From NCBI RefSeq assembly GCF_026914185.1, contig NC_070561.1:682001-746000 (forward strand): a stretch of 64,000 bases of DNA. Direction: 5' to 3'. The position numbers and the translations under genes are program-made. The stretch is from Puccinia triticina (lineage: Eukaryota > Basidiomycota > Pucciniomycetes > Pucciniales > Pucciniaceae). The notes below the pieces were generated by a model. That model was not told where the DNA came from, searched no databases, and saw nothing but the letters and a program-made list of their open reading frames with translations. The first letter of the stretch is position 1. Every line of letters starts with the position of its first letter. Positions 9,751 through 20,351 of this stretch are shown here, piece after piece.

Positions 9751-12666
9751 TTAATTCAAGAGGGATTTCTTCGCCCATTCGACGACAACCTTATTAGCCA
9801 TCACTCTTTTTTTTGTTGATAAAAATATCGGGAAGAAAAACGGTAATAAATGGAAATCAACATTCCACCTAAAGTGTCTATAAAAAATAATAGACAGACT
9901 TTGAAGCGGTGAAGCCGAGAACTTGGATCCGATTCAAACTTGTCGCCCGTGATAACGCTACATAGACCTGTCCCTATGATAGTTGGAAGAACAAAAAAAA
10001 CCATGATCGTGATCAGTTGACCCGACAGATGAACAATATATAAGGCCGAAGGGAAGTCTGGACCGTCTCATAACAGCAAACATCAATAGTAACTTACTGC
10101 CTCTGTTAAAGATGAGGATTCAGATCCAAGGAATCAAAAGACAGGTCAATTTTCAAATGGATCCACATGTTGAGAGGTGTATTGGGGTGAAGAAATAGAG
10201 GGGCCCGCAGAGGGAAGGCAAACGCACCGAAAGCACGTTGGAGGTCGATCTTTACGCGATCCAGCGATTGGCCCTGAGATTTATGGATACTCAATCTGGA
10301 AAAAACACACCGCGCAATAGAGTCGGAACGATGCAAAAGCGTTGAACCTCAAGTTGTCAAGAAATTATTCAGGAAGAAATGGACGGGAGACGAACGCCCA
10401 AGCCAAAATCAAGGGGACCTGTAACCGCGAACCGATGACTTCTCCCTGAGAGTTCTCGTACTCGAACTCGGACGGTCTCAGAAGGACGGTCTGGCCGGTG
10501 GTGAATCGGACTTTGGGCCACAGCTTCTCCTTGCTTTGATTGTTACTAAAGAAGCCAGAGGCGATCAATTAAGATACCCCAAAGCCCAAAGAGAAACAAA
10601 AATAGAGAGTGGTGGGAGATACACACTTGAATGGGCGCGTATTTGTCAGTCTGTTCGGCCCTGCTTTCTCGCCATGTGCGGCGTCTTCTGCTCCCCCATC
10701 CGCGTAGAAGCCAGTGACGACACCGACGGACCCATTCACCAGCTTATAGTCTCTGAGATTTTTGATCAACATGACCTGTGCGCCCACCTTCAAGACTGAT
10801 TGATAGGGAGCTAGGGTATTCTTTACCATAAGAAAATACACACATCCAACAAAGTAAGAATCTTGGGTAGGAGAGAAGGCAGGTTGGTTGTCGGATGCAC
10901 TGAACTTTGTCCAGATGTCGCGAGAGTTCGGAGTCGCTGATCTGGCATTTAGACGTCCGAACGTCCTCAGCCGTGAAGAGAACTTCGGGCGACCTGAGGC
11001 TCTTCAAATGTTCCTGATTGGCCAGAGTGACGTCATGCTTTCTCGGATAGCTGAAAGATGTCGATCGACACAGGGCATTCTAATGTCAAGTCCCATCGAC
11101 CCCATGTCTGTAAAGTGGAGGCAAAGAAATGGGACGGAGAGTGGGACTGACAGTTCGGTAGGAAGGATGTCGTCCTCGTATTTCACTGGTTTAGTCAGCG
11201 AGGCCATGATCTCGCTCGTCCGGGGCGACACGGTGCCCATCCGGATCTCATTCAGAAGGTCGACGAAAACTGTGCACAATTAATGGTCGTGAGTATTTTG
11301 CGAGATGATATGAAGAGGGAAAGGAGGAGGAGGAGGAGGCAGACCTTGGTCGGATTGACGAAAGACGTGTTTGAGGACGATGGTCTGGGTCACACATTCG
11401 TCCCAGGACTCGGATTCGAAGAGGTACGGCACCCGCTTTGCATCTCGACCCGGCCTGGTGATTGGGGGCAGTTGGAAGAAGTCGCCGGTGAGGATGAGCT
11501 GGATGCCGCCGAACGGCTCCGTCGTGTCGCGCACCCGCTTGGCGAGCTGGTTCAGTTTCTGAGTAAAAAAATCCATTTCTGCTCGTCAGTTTCTTTTGTG
11601 CTTGGAATGATCAGCCCCGCGGGTAGCACTACTCACGTCGAAATAGTCCCCGTCGATCATCGAAACTGGCAGGAAAAAGAATGAGCAGCCTGGTAAGCTA
11701 GGTTTTGATGAGAGACAGACCTTCATCGATAATCAACACATCCACCGCGTTCCACCGTTTGCGAGCGTACTCATTCTTCATGATCTTATAGTACAAGTTT
11801 TCCACCTTCTCGTTAGCGAGGCCGAGGCCGGCGAAAGAATGCAGGGTGGTGCCTTTGATCAACGAGGCCGCGATGCCGGTCGAGGCGGTCACATGGACGT
11901 CTCTCATCGTGTTGTTCCGGATGTGGCGGATCATCTGTTTTAGGAGATGGGACTTTCCCGTTCCTGACTCATTATCCCCCCTTCAGCATCACCAAAAAAA
12001 TATGGGGTTGTGGGGGGGAGAACTGACCCGCAGAGCCGGTGAAGAAGACGGATCCGCCAGCGATCACCGTCCGGAAGACCCGGGCCTGGTCAACAGACAA
12101 TCCCGAGAAGTCCGGGTCGACGGGATGCTGGTGGGGCCGGGCGGGTCGAGTGGAGATGCGTGGTTTGTTGTCGACAACCGACGACGGCTCGGGGGCCGGC
12201 GAGGGCGAGAAGAAGTTGCCGCCGGGCGTGAAGCGCGGGTCGTCGAAGGACGGCGGCGGCTCGGAGCCGACAGACGGCGGCTCTGAGGGCGATAGCATGA
12301 TCTTCTTCTTCGGCGGCAGGGCGTCACTCGTGTCGCCATCCATCGCTGCCCCGTGCATTATTCCAACAAAAATACCCCCCCAAAAAAAGTTAATTTTTCT
12401 CTGCAGACGGGTGCCAAGAACAAAAGGTGTGTTACTCAACCACGGTCATAGACCCGCTTGAGGATCTGCGTTTCCGAGAGCTTCAGCGGGACATGGTCGT
12501 CGAGATATTTCTGCGCCTGCTCGCGCGAGGGGAAGCTCTTGTGTTGGGCATAGGGGAAGTTCCTGACGGCGCGCTCGGTGTCTTTCCAGTTGTCGTAGAT
12601 CTTGGCGCCTTCTCTGCCGACCCGGACCGCATAATGCTTCTGCTTCACCGCCATCTCTCCGCGCAA
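9751..12666 (-). CDS. PIF1: PIF1-family 5'-3' DNA helicase with N-terminal RNase H1 hybrid-binding domain
   Basis: PIF1 helicases unwind DNA 5' to 3', resolve G-quadruplexes and R-loops and act in nucleus and mitochondria. Thirteen exons join in phase to about 620 aa: 12666-12441, 12345-12028, 11963-11721, 11665-11633, 11578-11345, 11269-11152, 11050-10906, 10820-10627, 10545-10396, 10295-10228, 10102-10098, 9973-9900, 9805-9751. Residues about 8-55 resemble the RNase H1 N-terminal (viroplasmin-type) RNA-DNA hybrid-binding domain (HYAVRVGREG, then FPYAQHKSF). Walker A is GSAGTGKS, Walker B is VLIIDEVSMIDG, then GDFFQLPP, LKVGAQVMLIKN, SIHKSQGQSLD and YVALSRATSLNRIQVLGF. The first intron has a GTTGAG donor. 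The donor after exon 4 (GTAGTG, preferred over a nearby GTGAGT by phase) and the intron 10905-10821 are the least certain. The C-terminus VMANKVVVEW fits the family. Confidence 0.92.
10098..10102 (-). other. PIF1: Five-nucleotide microexon of PIF1
   Basis: On the minus strand the text reads TTTAACAG, AGGCA, GTAAGTTA: a full acceptor, five bases, and a full donor. The preceding exon ends at 10228 with one base of a codon before GTGCGT, and the following exon starts at 9973 after CATAG. Only inclusion of AGGCA gives the family sequence RAFEAGQVYVALSRA in frame; direct joining of the neighbours shifts the frame. The flanking introns are about 125 and 124 bp. Confidence 0.75.
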
Positions 12667-12828
12667 TCTGTCTGGTCCTTGAAGCCTCGACGGATTCGTG
12701 GAACCGGTCGGCGCAGGAATCTTGGGTGGGTTTAGACGGCTTTTTGGTATGTTCTCCAGTGGAGACAGTCGAAGGGTTACTTCCTGTAGTGGTTTCGAAA
12801 ATCTTGGGATCTGACTACCATACCTCTA

Positions 12829-13985
12829 TTAACCCATACTCTCGTAACCCATGGCAAAAGACCGAGTCGGTGGACAAAAAAAGTGCCAAAACCCATAACT
12901 CTCCATTGCACCTTAGCCCATACCATTTTGGTGGGAAAACCTGGGAAATCATGGGTTTTTCTGTAACCTCACTGAAGGGTGGTGGGCATTTGGTCTTCCT
13001 TACAAACACTGTTCCTCCCGACCTTTCCATAATGGAAGAGCCAACCAGCCCAAAACACCTTTTCTGGCAGGGCAATATTGTGATTCTGCTTAAGCTTGAA
13101 CGATTCAAGATTTTCAGGGGGCTAAAGTTATGGCCTTTTAGCCACAGCACCGGTAAATTTTTGGTTTTCTGACCAACACAGCTGCAAACTTGGCATGTCA
13201 GACCCGTATTGTTGCCCAGCAGGAAGGCTGAAAGCCTGAACTCAAATGTCAGGATTCCATGATTTTGAGTTCACAGCTCAAAAATCTGTCCAAGCATTTC
13301 TGGAATCACAATATGGTGTCTTTCAACAAATCTACTCTAGACCAGATGATCTTACATGCTCCAGCTCAATTGAAAACATTCAACTTGATCTACCATCAAA
13401 AATCAGTCAAAGAAGCAGACCAATCATCCAATGTCAATGAATAACCACCAGAAACTGGAGCACCAAAGCTGACCTTGTCACAAGTGTTCCATGTGATCTC
13501 TCTCATCTCTACTCACTTTGAATCTGAAGATACCAATGTTTTTGATCCCAACCTCTATTGATGCCTTAAATCTTATTCCAGCAGATTTCTAGATCATGTG
13601 TTACACAAATCACATCAAACCAAAATAACAGCTTTCTTTAAGAATTTTCTTGATTTACCACTTTTTATTTGTTCATTCATTTGATTAATGGCAATAGAAA
13701 CAGCCTACAGTTTGATTCATCTCTTAATACAGCCCGTGGAATTATGGTTTAGAAAAGAGTTTTTTCCACAGCACCAGCCCCTCTTTAAACCAATGAAAAC
13801 ATGGGTTAACAGAGTGAATTTCCTTAACCTGTGATTCATGGGTTATTAGAGAGCCTCTAACTTAACCCATGCTCTCCAATAACCCGTAGAAATTCATGTC
13901 CACCAGGAGCTATGGGTTAATGTTGAATTTCTGTTACATTTTCTCCTCCCACCATTCCACCCTTTTTATCCTCCTCTATGGGTTT
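12829..13985. repeat. Possible non-autonomous element with TAACCCAT motifs at both ends
   Basis: TAACCCAT or near matches cluster at 12830-12955 and again, in both orientations, at 13800-13985 (for example CTCTATTAACCCATACTCTC on the left and CTTAACCCATGCTCTCC on the right). The roughly 850 bp between lack the motif and any good frame. Such end-clustered motifs resemble subterminal transposase sites. I found no exact terminal repeat or target duplication, so the limits are approximate. Confidence 0.4.
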
Positions 13986-14296
13986 GTTTTCAGATCAAAG
14001 TTATCCAACACTTATGCTGCCACCTCTCTATGTGGCCTGTATTTTATTCATGGTCATGCTCCTCTCTCTCTTACTATGTTGTAGTCATTGATCCCTGATT
14101 AGAATAGAGTATGAGCTTTTCAGTTTACTGCTTATCCTCTAGATTGTGCGCTTCTCTGATGGGGATGTCAATGTAAATTTTGACATGTCACAATGAGTTC
14201 AAGAGGTTTCCAATTCATTATCATTTTATTCATTATTATTCTCAACCACATATTGATGCTTGTACATTCTACTTATAGTTAGCCCTGTACAAGAAA

Positions 14297-14697
14297 TCAA
14301 TCTCCTTTTTTCTCCGCGCCCACCTGAGCCACATCTGGTGAGATTGCCACCCTTGCTGCCCCTTCCTTGAGCTCAATCATTGCTCCTCTTTTGTATCTCA
14401 TTGGTGCTTCCTGAAACTCAACAGTTAACACAGAGCTGACTGTACCGGTGGCCATGATGTTGTGCTTTTCAGCCAGAGAAGCGGGATGCGGGAATTCGCC
14501 GCCACAGCAGCAGCGCAAGTGCTGGAGACCTCACCAAATTGTTCCAGAGGGGGCTCTACCTGCCTTGCCACATCAACGCCACTTGGGAGGCAGGCCTGAC
14601 AATCAGATGGCAAAGCAGCCATGAATGCTGGACAGATGATGTTGACACTCACTGGATGAGTATACAGCTGACCAAGAACACATAGAATTACATCCAC
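14297..14697 (-). pseudogene. Unrecognised coding fragment, frame-broken
   Basis: Two overlapping minus-strand frames read in succession: one from about 14697 with PAFMAALPSDCQACLPSG, the other ending at 14297 with GTVSSVLTVEFQEAP and a charged tail. The switch lies near 14490-14515 with no clear intron. The composition looks coding, but I recognise no family. It may be the remnant of a duplicated gene. Confidence 0.3.
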
Positions 14698-16852
14698 TGC
14701 TTCCTGATGAGTTGGTATTAGTGAATTCCCTATTTTTCACCTTTGAGTTTTTGTATACATGTTGATCATGTGAAATTCCACACCAGCCATGGACCATGAA
14801 GATTAGGGGGTTTCAAAGTTGGCCAGAGGTAACTTGCATTCACTTTTTCAAGTTGGTGTTCAAGTTCATTCTTGAACACTGAGTTTCAAAAGTGCATGCA
14901 AGTCACATTTTACCACACCCCCCAAACCTGCTTGAATGATTTTTGAATTTTGGTTTTCAAGAAAACCTTGAGCACCAACTTGCAAAATTGCATGCAAGTC
15001 ATGCATGGTCAAATTTGAATCACCCTATTATTTGTTTGTTTTGAGGGTGCTGCCAGGAACAGAAAGATTGTACCATCAATAAAACCAACACATCTGTCAA
15101 AAACTGCATGATGCCTTTGGGTAGCATGTCTGAATTTCCCCTCAATCTGGACACCTGCGCCCGCCGCTCACTCCAATGGGTATTGCTGGCCAGGTCTAAT
15201 TGTTCACATCATTCCCAGCTTCAGAAATAGATTGGTTGCTGGCTTGTGATCCCAGCATAAACATAAATGCAACCAATTTCAATACAAAATAAACCATTAG
15301 TTTTTTTGTACGGCAACCATGTACCTTTATTTTTGGCTGAGATCTGACATTTGGATTCAACAGCAGTTGCTCCAAAAGTGAAAAAGTGCAACCCATAAGT
15401 TGCTGGATAAAGAAATTGAGCTAAATTGGTTGTGGGGAGAGAGATAGACTGGCTGAAAGTCTAATTTTCTCTACGACAGGAGTGCGGTGGTGTAAAATTT
15501 TAGACAACTGATAAATATATTTCATGTTAGATGTGAAACTGAAAACTATAATCTGTGATGATCTTGATTCTGTTTAAAATGAAATGGCAATTACCCAAGA
15601 GCAGGCAAATTTGCTACGCTTCTGAGCTTTATACAGGGATTGAAAGTCGGGGGAAGCCTAAACGTGAGAAAAAAGAACAAAAAGGGATCGGCTATGAATG
15701 AGAGAACAGATAAGGCTGTTTCTTCTGATAAGAGATTGGTGGCCTGCGTCAGCATACTGAAGATTGATCCACTGTACGACTAGTGGAGGTAGATTACCTC
15801 TTGGGTTCAGCACACTCGTGCTCACGGTGTTGGGTCTATTGGATTGGAGATTTGTCCACGGTGACGTGGGAACTGGGGATGAGCAACGCTTGAGTCAGCA
15901 AACTGTTGCCTGAACACTTGATGAGTGAGTTTGACTGAAAGCTTACTCGTCGGTCTTGGGACCAATACGAGATGATAGGCTGTCAGGGCTGCTGGATATT
16001 CTTGGGGATTGTGCCCTCGAGATCTTGCTGCTCGCATTACCTGCTGCTAGGGAGATGAGACACGTCGGATTTAGCGACTGCTTCTGTGGCTTGGAGTGTT
16101 TGGAGGGGTGCAACTTACGCTGCTGTGCAACATAGTCTGTTTGTCCTCGGCGCCGTTTGGCGTGTTGTGCAGCTACCGCTTTATTCTTGGCAGGCACAAA
16201 TGGTGTTCCATGCATGTAAAAAAATAGACTTATCTCATGAGGTAGGAGAAAAATGCGATTACAGATAGCATTCAGCTTTTTTGCGAGAAATTCGTTCTCC
16301 TTAATTTGGTCTGAAATGTACCAAAAGACAGCCAGACTTGTCACCCGCTTGTGAGCCGATGAAAAGCAGAAATTGTCCAAAAGGGCTGTGAGGGCTTCAA
16401 TACTATCTTGCATGATCGGGGACAGGGGGTCGAGAGTATCTTTCAGGATTGGGGCAATTGCTCTGATAATTTGGGAATCGTTTTCGAAAATTTTCTTGAA
16501 GGTGTCCAAGGTGCCTGGGGAGTAATGGTCCAATGATGGCCAGAATTCAATATCAATGTGTTCGGGTGAGGATTGGTATCAACGAGAACTCATTCTACAA
16601 ACCTATCTCGTCTCCGAATCCGTTTTTTGGATCAAGGATTGCTAATGTGCGAAAGAGTGGGTTTGTGAAAAAAAAAAGTGCCGTGAGTGTGCTGATATTG
16701 TCAGGTTGTGGTTCTGCTACTCTTAGCTTTATCATACCTGCTGGTGTCACTCATTCATGACCTGTCATTTACGGGTCTTCCCCTCAATTAGGGATCTTCA
16801 TGTGACACCAGTGGATGTTCATTGACCCACCTGCAGCTATTCATATCCAAGC

Positions 16853-16919
16853 GTCCTTAGTACAGTGGTTAGTACACTTAACATGGATATAAGAGACATG
16901 GGTTCAACTCCCATAGGAC
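16853..16919 (+). other. tRNA-like sequence inside the copia LTR
   Basis: GTCCTTAGTACAGTGGTTAG starts a tRNA-like fold: a 5-bp acceptor-like pairing (GTCCT with AGGAC), a D arm (GTAC with GTAC), and a perfect T arm (ATGGG, TTCAACT, CCCAT). The D arm and T arm contain good polymerase III A-box and B-box matches (TAGTACAGTGG and GGTTCAACTCC). The anticodon arm pairs poorly and lacks U33, so a functional tRNA is unlikely. Confidence 0.55.
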
Positions 16920-16944
16920 ACATAATATTTTATGGAGTTTCACA

Positions 16945-16956
16945 GGTTATGAGCCC
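16945..16956 (+). promoter_or_regulatory. Primer-binding site complementary to the initiator tRNA-Met anticodon arm
   Basis: GGTTATGAGCCC follows the LTR end directly. It is complementary to the anticodon stem-loop of eukaryotic initiator tRNA-Met (GGGCTCATAACC), the priming mode known from Drosophila copia, in which a 5' half-tRNA is used instead of the CCA end. Confidence 0.6.
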
Positions 16957-17026
16957 AGCATAAAGAGCTCTTAGGTCCGTAGGAAATCCAAACGATAACG
17001 AATAGAGAACTATCTCACTTTGCACC

Positions 17027-18601
17027 GTGGCGGACTCCGACAACAAAGACTTCAATCCCGTTGTTCAGGATCCGTTCAACACCCGTCTGGCGGACTCTTC
17101 CTCTGAGTCGGAAGAGAAAACTCCTCTTGCATCCAGTCGCCAATCGTTTAAATCCGCCGATTCTGAATCCGAATCCAAAATCAGCAATCTCCTAATCCCG
17201 TCTTCGTCATCCTCCCTCAAACCACTCTCTCAGCCATCTCTCCCAATCATGAGCTCTATTGACACCTCGAACATCAAGCTTGTCACTGACAAGCTTGATA
17301 AAGACAACTTCACAAGTTGGCGTTGGGCGATCATCACCACTCTCGGTTATAAGGGTCTAGATGACTATATTCTGCTCGAACAAACCGATGAGATGAAGAA
17401 GAAGACCGACTATCAGCTCCACAACAAAATGACAACTAACTTCATTTGGATGCATATGACGACTGCCAACCTGGAACGTTTCGTCACCAGCTTCACTGAC
17501 TATGATGCTAAGAAGCTGTGGGACGCCATTGAAGCTCATTTCATGGCCAAGACTATGGAAAACGCCGCCAGCGCCATGGACAAGTATTTCGATATACACT
17601 TCGATGAATCGGACATGGACAAGTCAATATCCGAGATCAGACACGCTTATCGACATCTCTGTGAAATCGGGGCCAAGAAGTTTGGAAAGGATGGTCTCAC
17701 CGCAATGGCCGTAGTTTTTGTGTTACGAAAGCTTCCGCCGTCCTTCAGCACCTTTCGAACGCTCCAGTTTAAGGAGTTTAAGGAAGACGAGGTCATTGAG
17801 ATGGAACCTTTCCTTAGCGCTCTGGAAATGGAGGTTCGCCGAAATAAGGACTCAGAACTTGAACTCATCTCGGCAGCTACCGCTCTGGCTGTCACTCAAC
17901 AACAGCAATCGAGTGAGGCCTCCAAGAAGAAGAAGAAAGTCCAGTGCACTGGGGGAAAGCACAATCCCGACGCCGCCCATCCCGAGTCCGAGTGTTTCCA
18001 TCTGCACAAGGACAAGGCCATTGCCTATCACCAAGCGGCAATTGACCGGATGACCAAGCTACTCCCAAAGGCCAATCTAGGGACAAAGTCTGGTTTCCAG
18101 GACGCCCTTGTACTCGACAGCGGGGCATCCGGACACTATCTCAAAGACCGCTCCTACTTCTCAAACCTCTCCAGCACCGCTACCTCCGTTTTTGGGGCCA
18201 ACGGTGCAGCAATTCCTATCGTTGGGTTCGGGCCAGCAATCATCCAAACTGCGCTCGGTCCTCTCAATCTTCCTCTGGCGTATTTCGCGCCCAAACTCTC
18301 CAACTCCCTCATCTCACTCACCCACTATGTTCGACTCGGATACTCCCTGGTTCCGGTTTCTCGGGGCACTCGATTCAAGTGTCGTAAGGGTTCTGAGGTT
18401 ATTTTTACGGGCTCCACCGGGGAGAATGTCCTATTAATCGACATGAATCCCTTGAAAGCATTATCTATCTCATCGCCAACCCCGCTCGATCTCCATCGAT
18501 CGCTCGGACATCCAAGTTTGGCGTATTTAAATAAAGCGTACCCAAACCTTCATCTCAAGGCCCTGGATTGCAACGTTTGCGACCGAGCCAAAATGCATTG
18601 A
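17027..18601 (+). pseudogene. Copia Gag-protease-pre-integrase polyprotein, 5' part
   Basis: Open frame of 524 codons for the N-terminal part of a copia polyprotein. Order: acidic N-terminus, UBN2/retrotran_gag-type Gag region (LDKDNFTSWRWAIITTL), a linker rich in Lys (ASKKKKKVQCTGGKHNP), aspartic protease with DSGASGH at about residue 364, and a GAG_pre-integrase domain with HRSLGHPS near residue 488. The likely first codon is GTG where ATG would be expected (GTGGCGGAC); the first in-frame ATG lies before SSIDTSNIKL. A TGA follows at 18599-18601, then integrase text resumes briefly to 18724. The Gag zinc knuckle is not canonical. Confidence 0.8.
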
Positions 18602-20220
18602 CAACCGTTTGGGGGCACGTTCCCCACCTTTTCCGCCCCTCTGGACTGTATCCATATGGATCTGTGCGGCCCTATCACCCCCACTTCTCGGGGAGGAAAT
18701 CGTTATTTCCTCAAGAACATAGGATTTTGAATCAATTTTTCTGCTCTTGCTAATATTTTCCACATTTGAAATCACTGCATCAACATGCCTAAGAAGTGCC
18801 CCATTTCTGATTGGAAACCTACACCTCAACTTGAGGCTATAGAGGCCCCACAACATAGATGTGGCCATGCGTGGTGCTTTGGAATCTTTCTTCTTTTCAG
18901 CTACGTTCAGAGCACTCGAGAGAACTGCAAGCCATTTCTGGAAGTGCATATCCACAATTTCGTGACTGTGCCTCTCCATAATGTTTTTGAAGCAAAAATC
19001 TATGAATAAATTTTGATGTTGGACTGGAATGTTGCTCTGATGGGTATATCTGATGATCTCGTAGTATGGGTTGTCTTCTGTCAAGCTGTTATAGTGGACC
19101 TCGACTGTAAAAGGATTAGCTCAAAGCAGTTAAATGGGGGGCTAGTATCACATTCACTAGCTCTGAGTTGTACACTGGAAAGAGTTCGCTTACATGTGGC
19201 ATAAAAATTAGCAACTGTTGGGGAACATTAGCCAAACGGGAGCCGAAGAGAGAAAAGTAGTAGCGGAAAGAGGCCAACAAAAAGATCAGGTATTGTGAAG
19301 TATTCCGGCATATGCACAGTCGAAGATATACTGACGAGTTTTTGTATCTGCGTCTTGTGGGAAGCTTAATGCTGGACAGAGAGACGTCGCGGGAAACCAT
19401 GAAAATCAGCCAGACAAGTTCTTGGTACTCCATGATGTTGGAATGGTGAACAATTTCGAGGCCTACCTGGAATAAGATGTCCTGGAGATATAAAAAAAAA
19501 CATATACATCATGTGTCAGTTCCTGTTTGGAAGGAGGAGCTGGGGCAGATTTTTTGGAATGCTAGAGTTATTTTACGCACCGGTATCAAGAGGAAGCTGG
19601 ACTGATGAGAAATGGCGGACCAAAAAGGGAAGCTCCGCGGGTGGCATCCAATATTGATGTTCCTCTGTTGCGGCGGCTGTGGCGGAGGCGGTTGCGGAGT
19701 GCAAGGACTTGCCCGCCGCCTCTAGATCCTTGATGTTGCTGGGAACTGCTCCTTGTAGGGCATCAACCAGTTGAATGAAGAAGAAAGACAGACACCGGTT
19801 TCTGGATGCGTTGAATAGCATCTTGTGGTAAAAAGTGTGATGATTGCTGGGGTTGAGCAATCGAACGAGGATGGATCCAGTTGCCCATCTGTACCAACTG
19901 TGGACCTCGAATTTCCTCCGCTATCGAACATGCTCCCACAGGAAGTGGGTTCGACAGAAAACCACGATAAACGTGAAACAGTTGTCGCGGGATCTGATTC
20001 TCAGATTGTCCATGTTTCGAATTGAAGTGGTAAAATGGCCAGTTCGGAAATAATACTGACAGGCTTGCGAGCAATTTCAGGGGCTCCTGCTGGTGATTTT
20101 GTGAGGGCATGGCGGACTCGGCCAATCCAGTACATACCCCGATTTCTTCCGGTCCGGCCACCGAGCTCAGCTCATCTTCAGTGGCTTCAAGCTCCTGCTC
20201 CAGCTGTGATGTTTTGTGTG

Positions 20221-20252
20221 TACGCCGCCGCCGCCGCCGCAGCAGCAGCAGG
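20221..20252. repeat. GCC/GCA trinucleotide microsatellite
   Basis: A short run of GCC units followed by GCA units just upstream of cyclin L. It produces long Ala, Arg and Pro frames on both strands that I treat as shadows. Confidence 0.7.
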
Positions 20253-20351
20253 TGCTGGAGCCCCCCCCAGCGGGGGCTCCTCCGGCCGGCCCCCCGCAGA
20301 CCGCCCGGGCGCGGGAGTCGGCCGGCCAGCAACCATCTACATATAGATGCG

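Larger units (their letters stand above)
16801..18724 (+). mobile_element. Truncated Ty1/copia retrotransposon
   Basis: A 5' LTR of about 144 bp (16801-16944, TGTGAC to TTTCACA) is followed directly by a primer-binding sequence and a Gag-protease-integrase frame. The element stops at about 18724 within the start of the integrase (HMDLCGPITPTSRGG), so reverse transcriptase, RNase H and the 3' LTR are missing. The insertion lies in a minus-strand gene and its 3' junction is a deletion, so no target duplication can be scored. Confidence 0.8.
15943..19931 (-). pseudogene. Unrecognised multi-exon gene interrupted by a copia element
   Basis: The minus strand carries a coherent set of exons: one ending at 19581 (with KDLEAAGKSLHSATASATAA), a 15-nt exon at 19467-19481, an exon with ELVWLIFMVSRDVSLS, an exon near 19084-18840 (PYYEIIRYTHQSNIPVQHQN), one reading HVDAVISNVENISKSRKID that stops at about 18727, then the copia remnant, then 16570-15943 (DHYSPGTLDTFKKIF, with at least one more intron, stop at 15943). 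Exon joins around the 15-nt exon are in phase. No family recognised; no signal peptide or membrane segment is evident. The 5' end is unclear because the region overlaps the divergent cyclin L promoter. The copia insertion with deletion at its 3' side makes a full-length product unlikely. Confidence 0.5.

Noticed and set aside
12039..12461. Plus-strand frames opposite PIF1 exon 2
   Set aside because: Antisense of a Pro/Ser-rich linker; no independent support.
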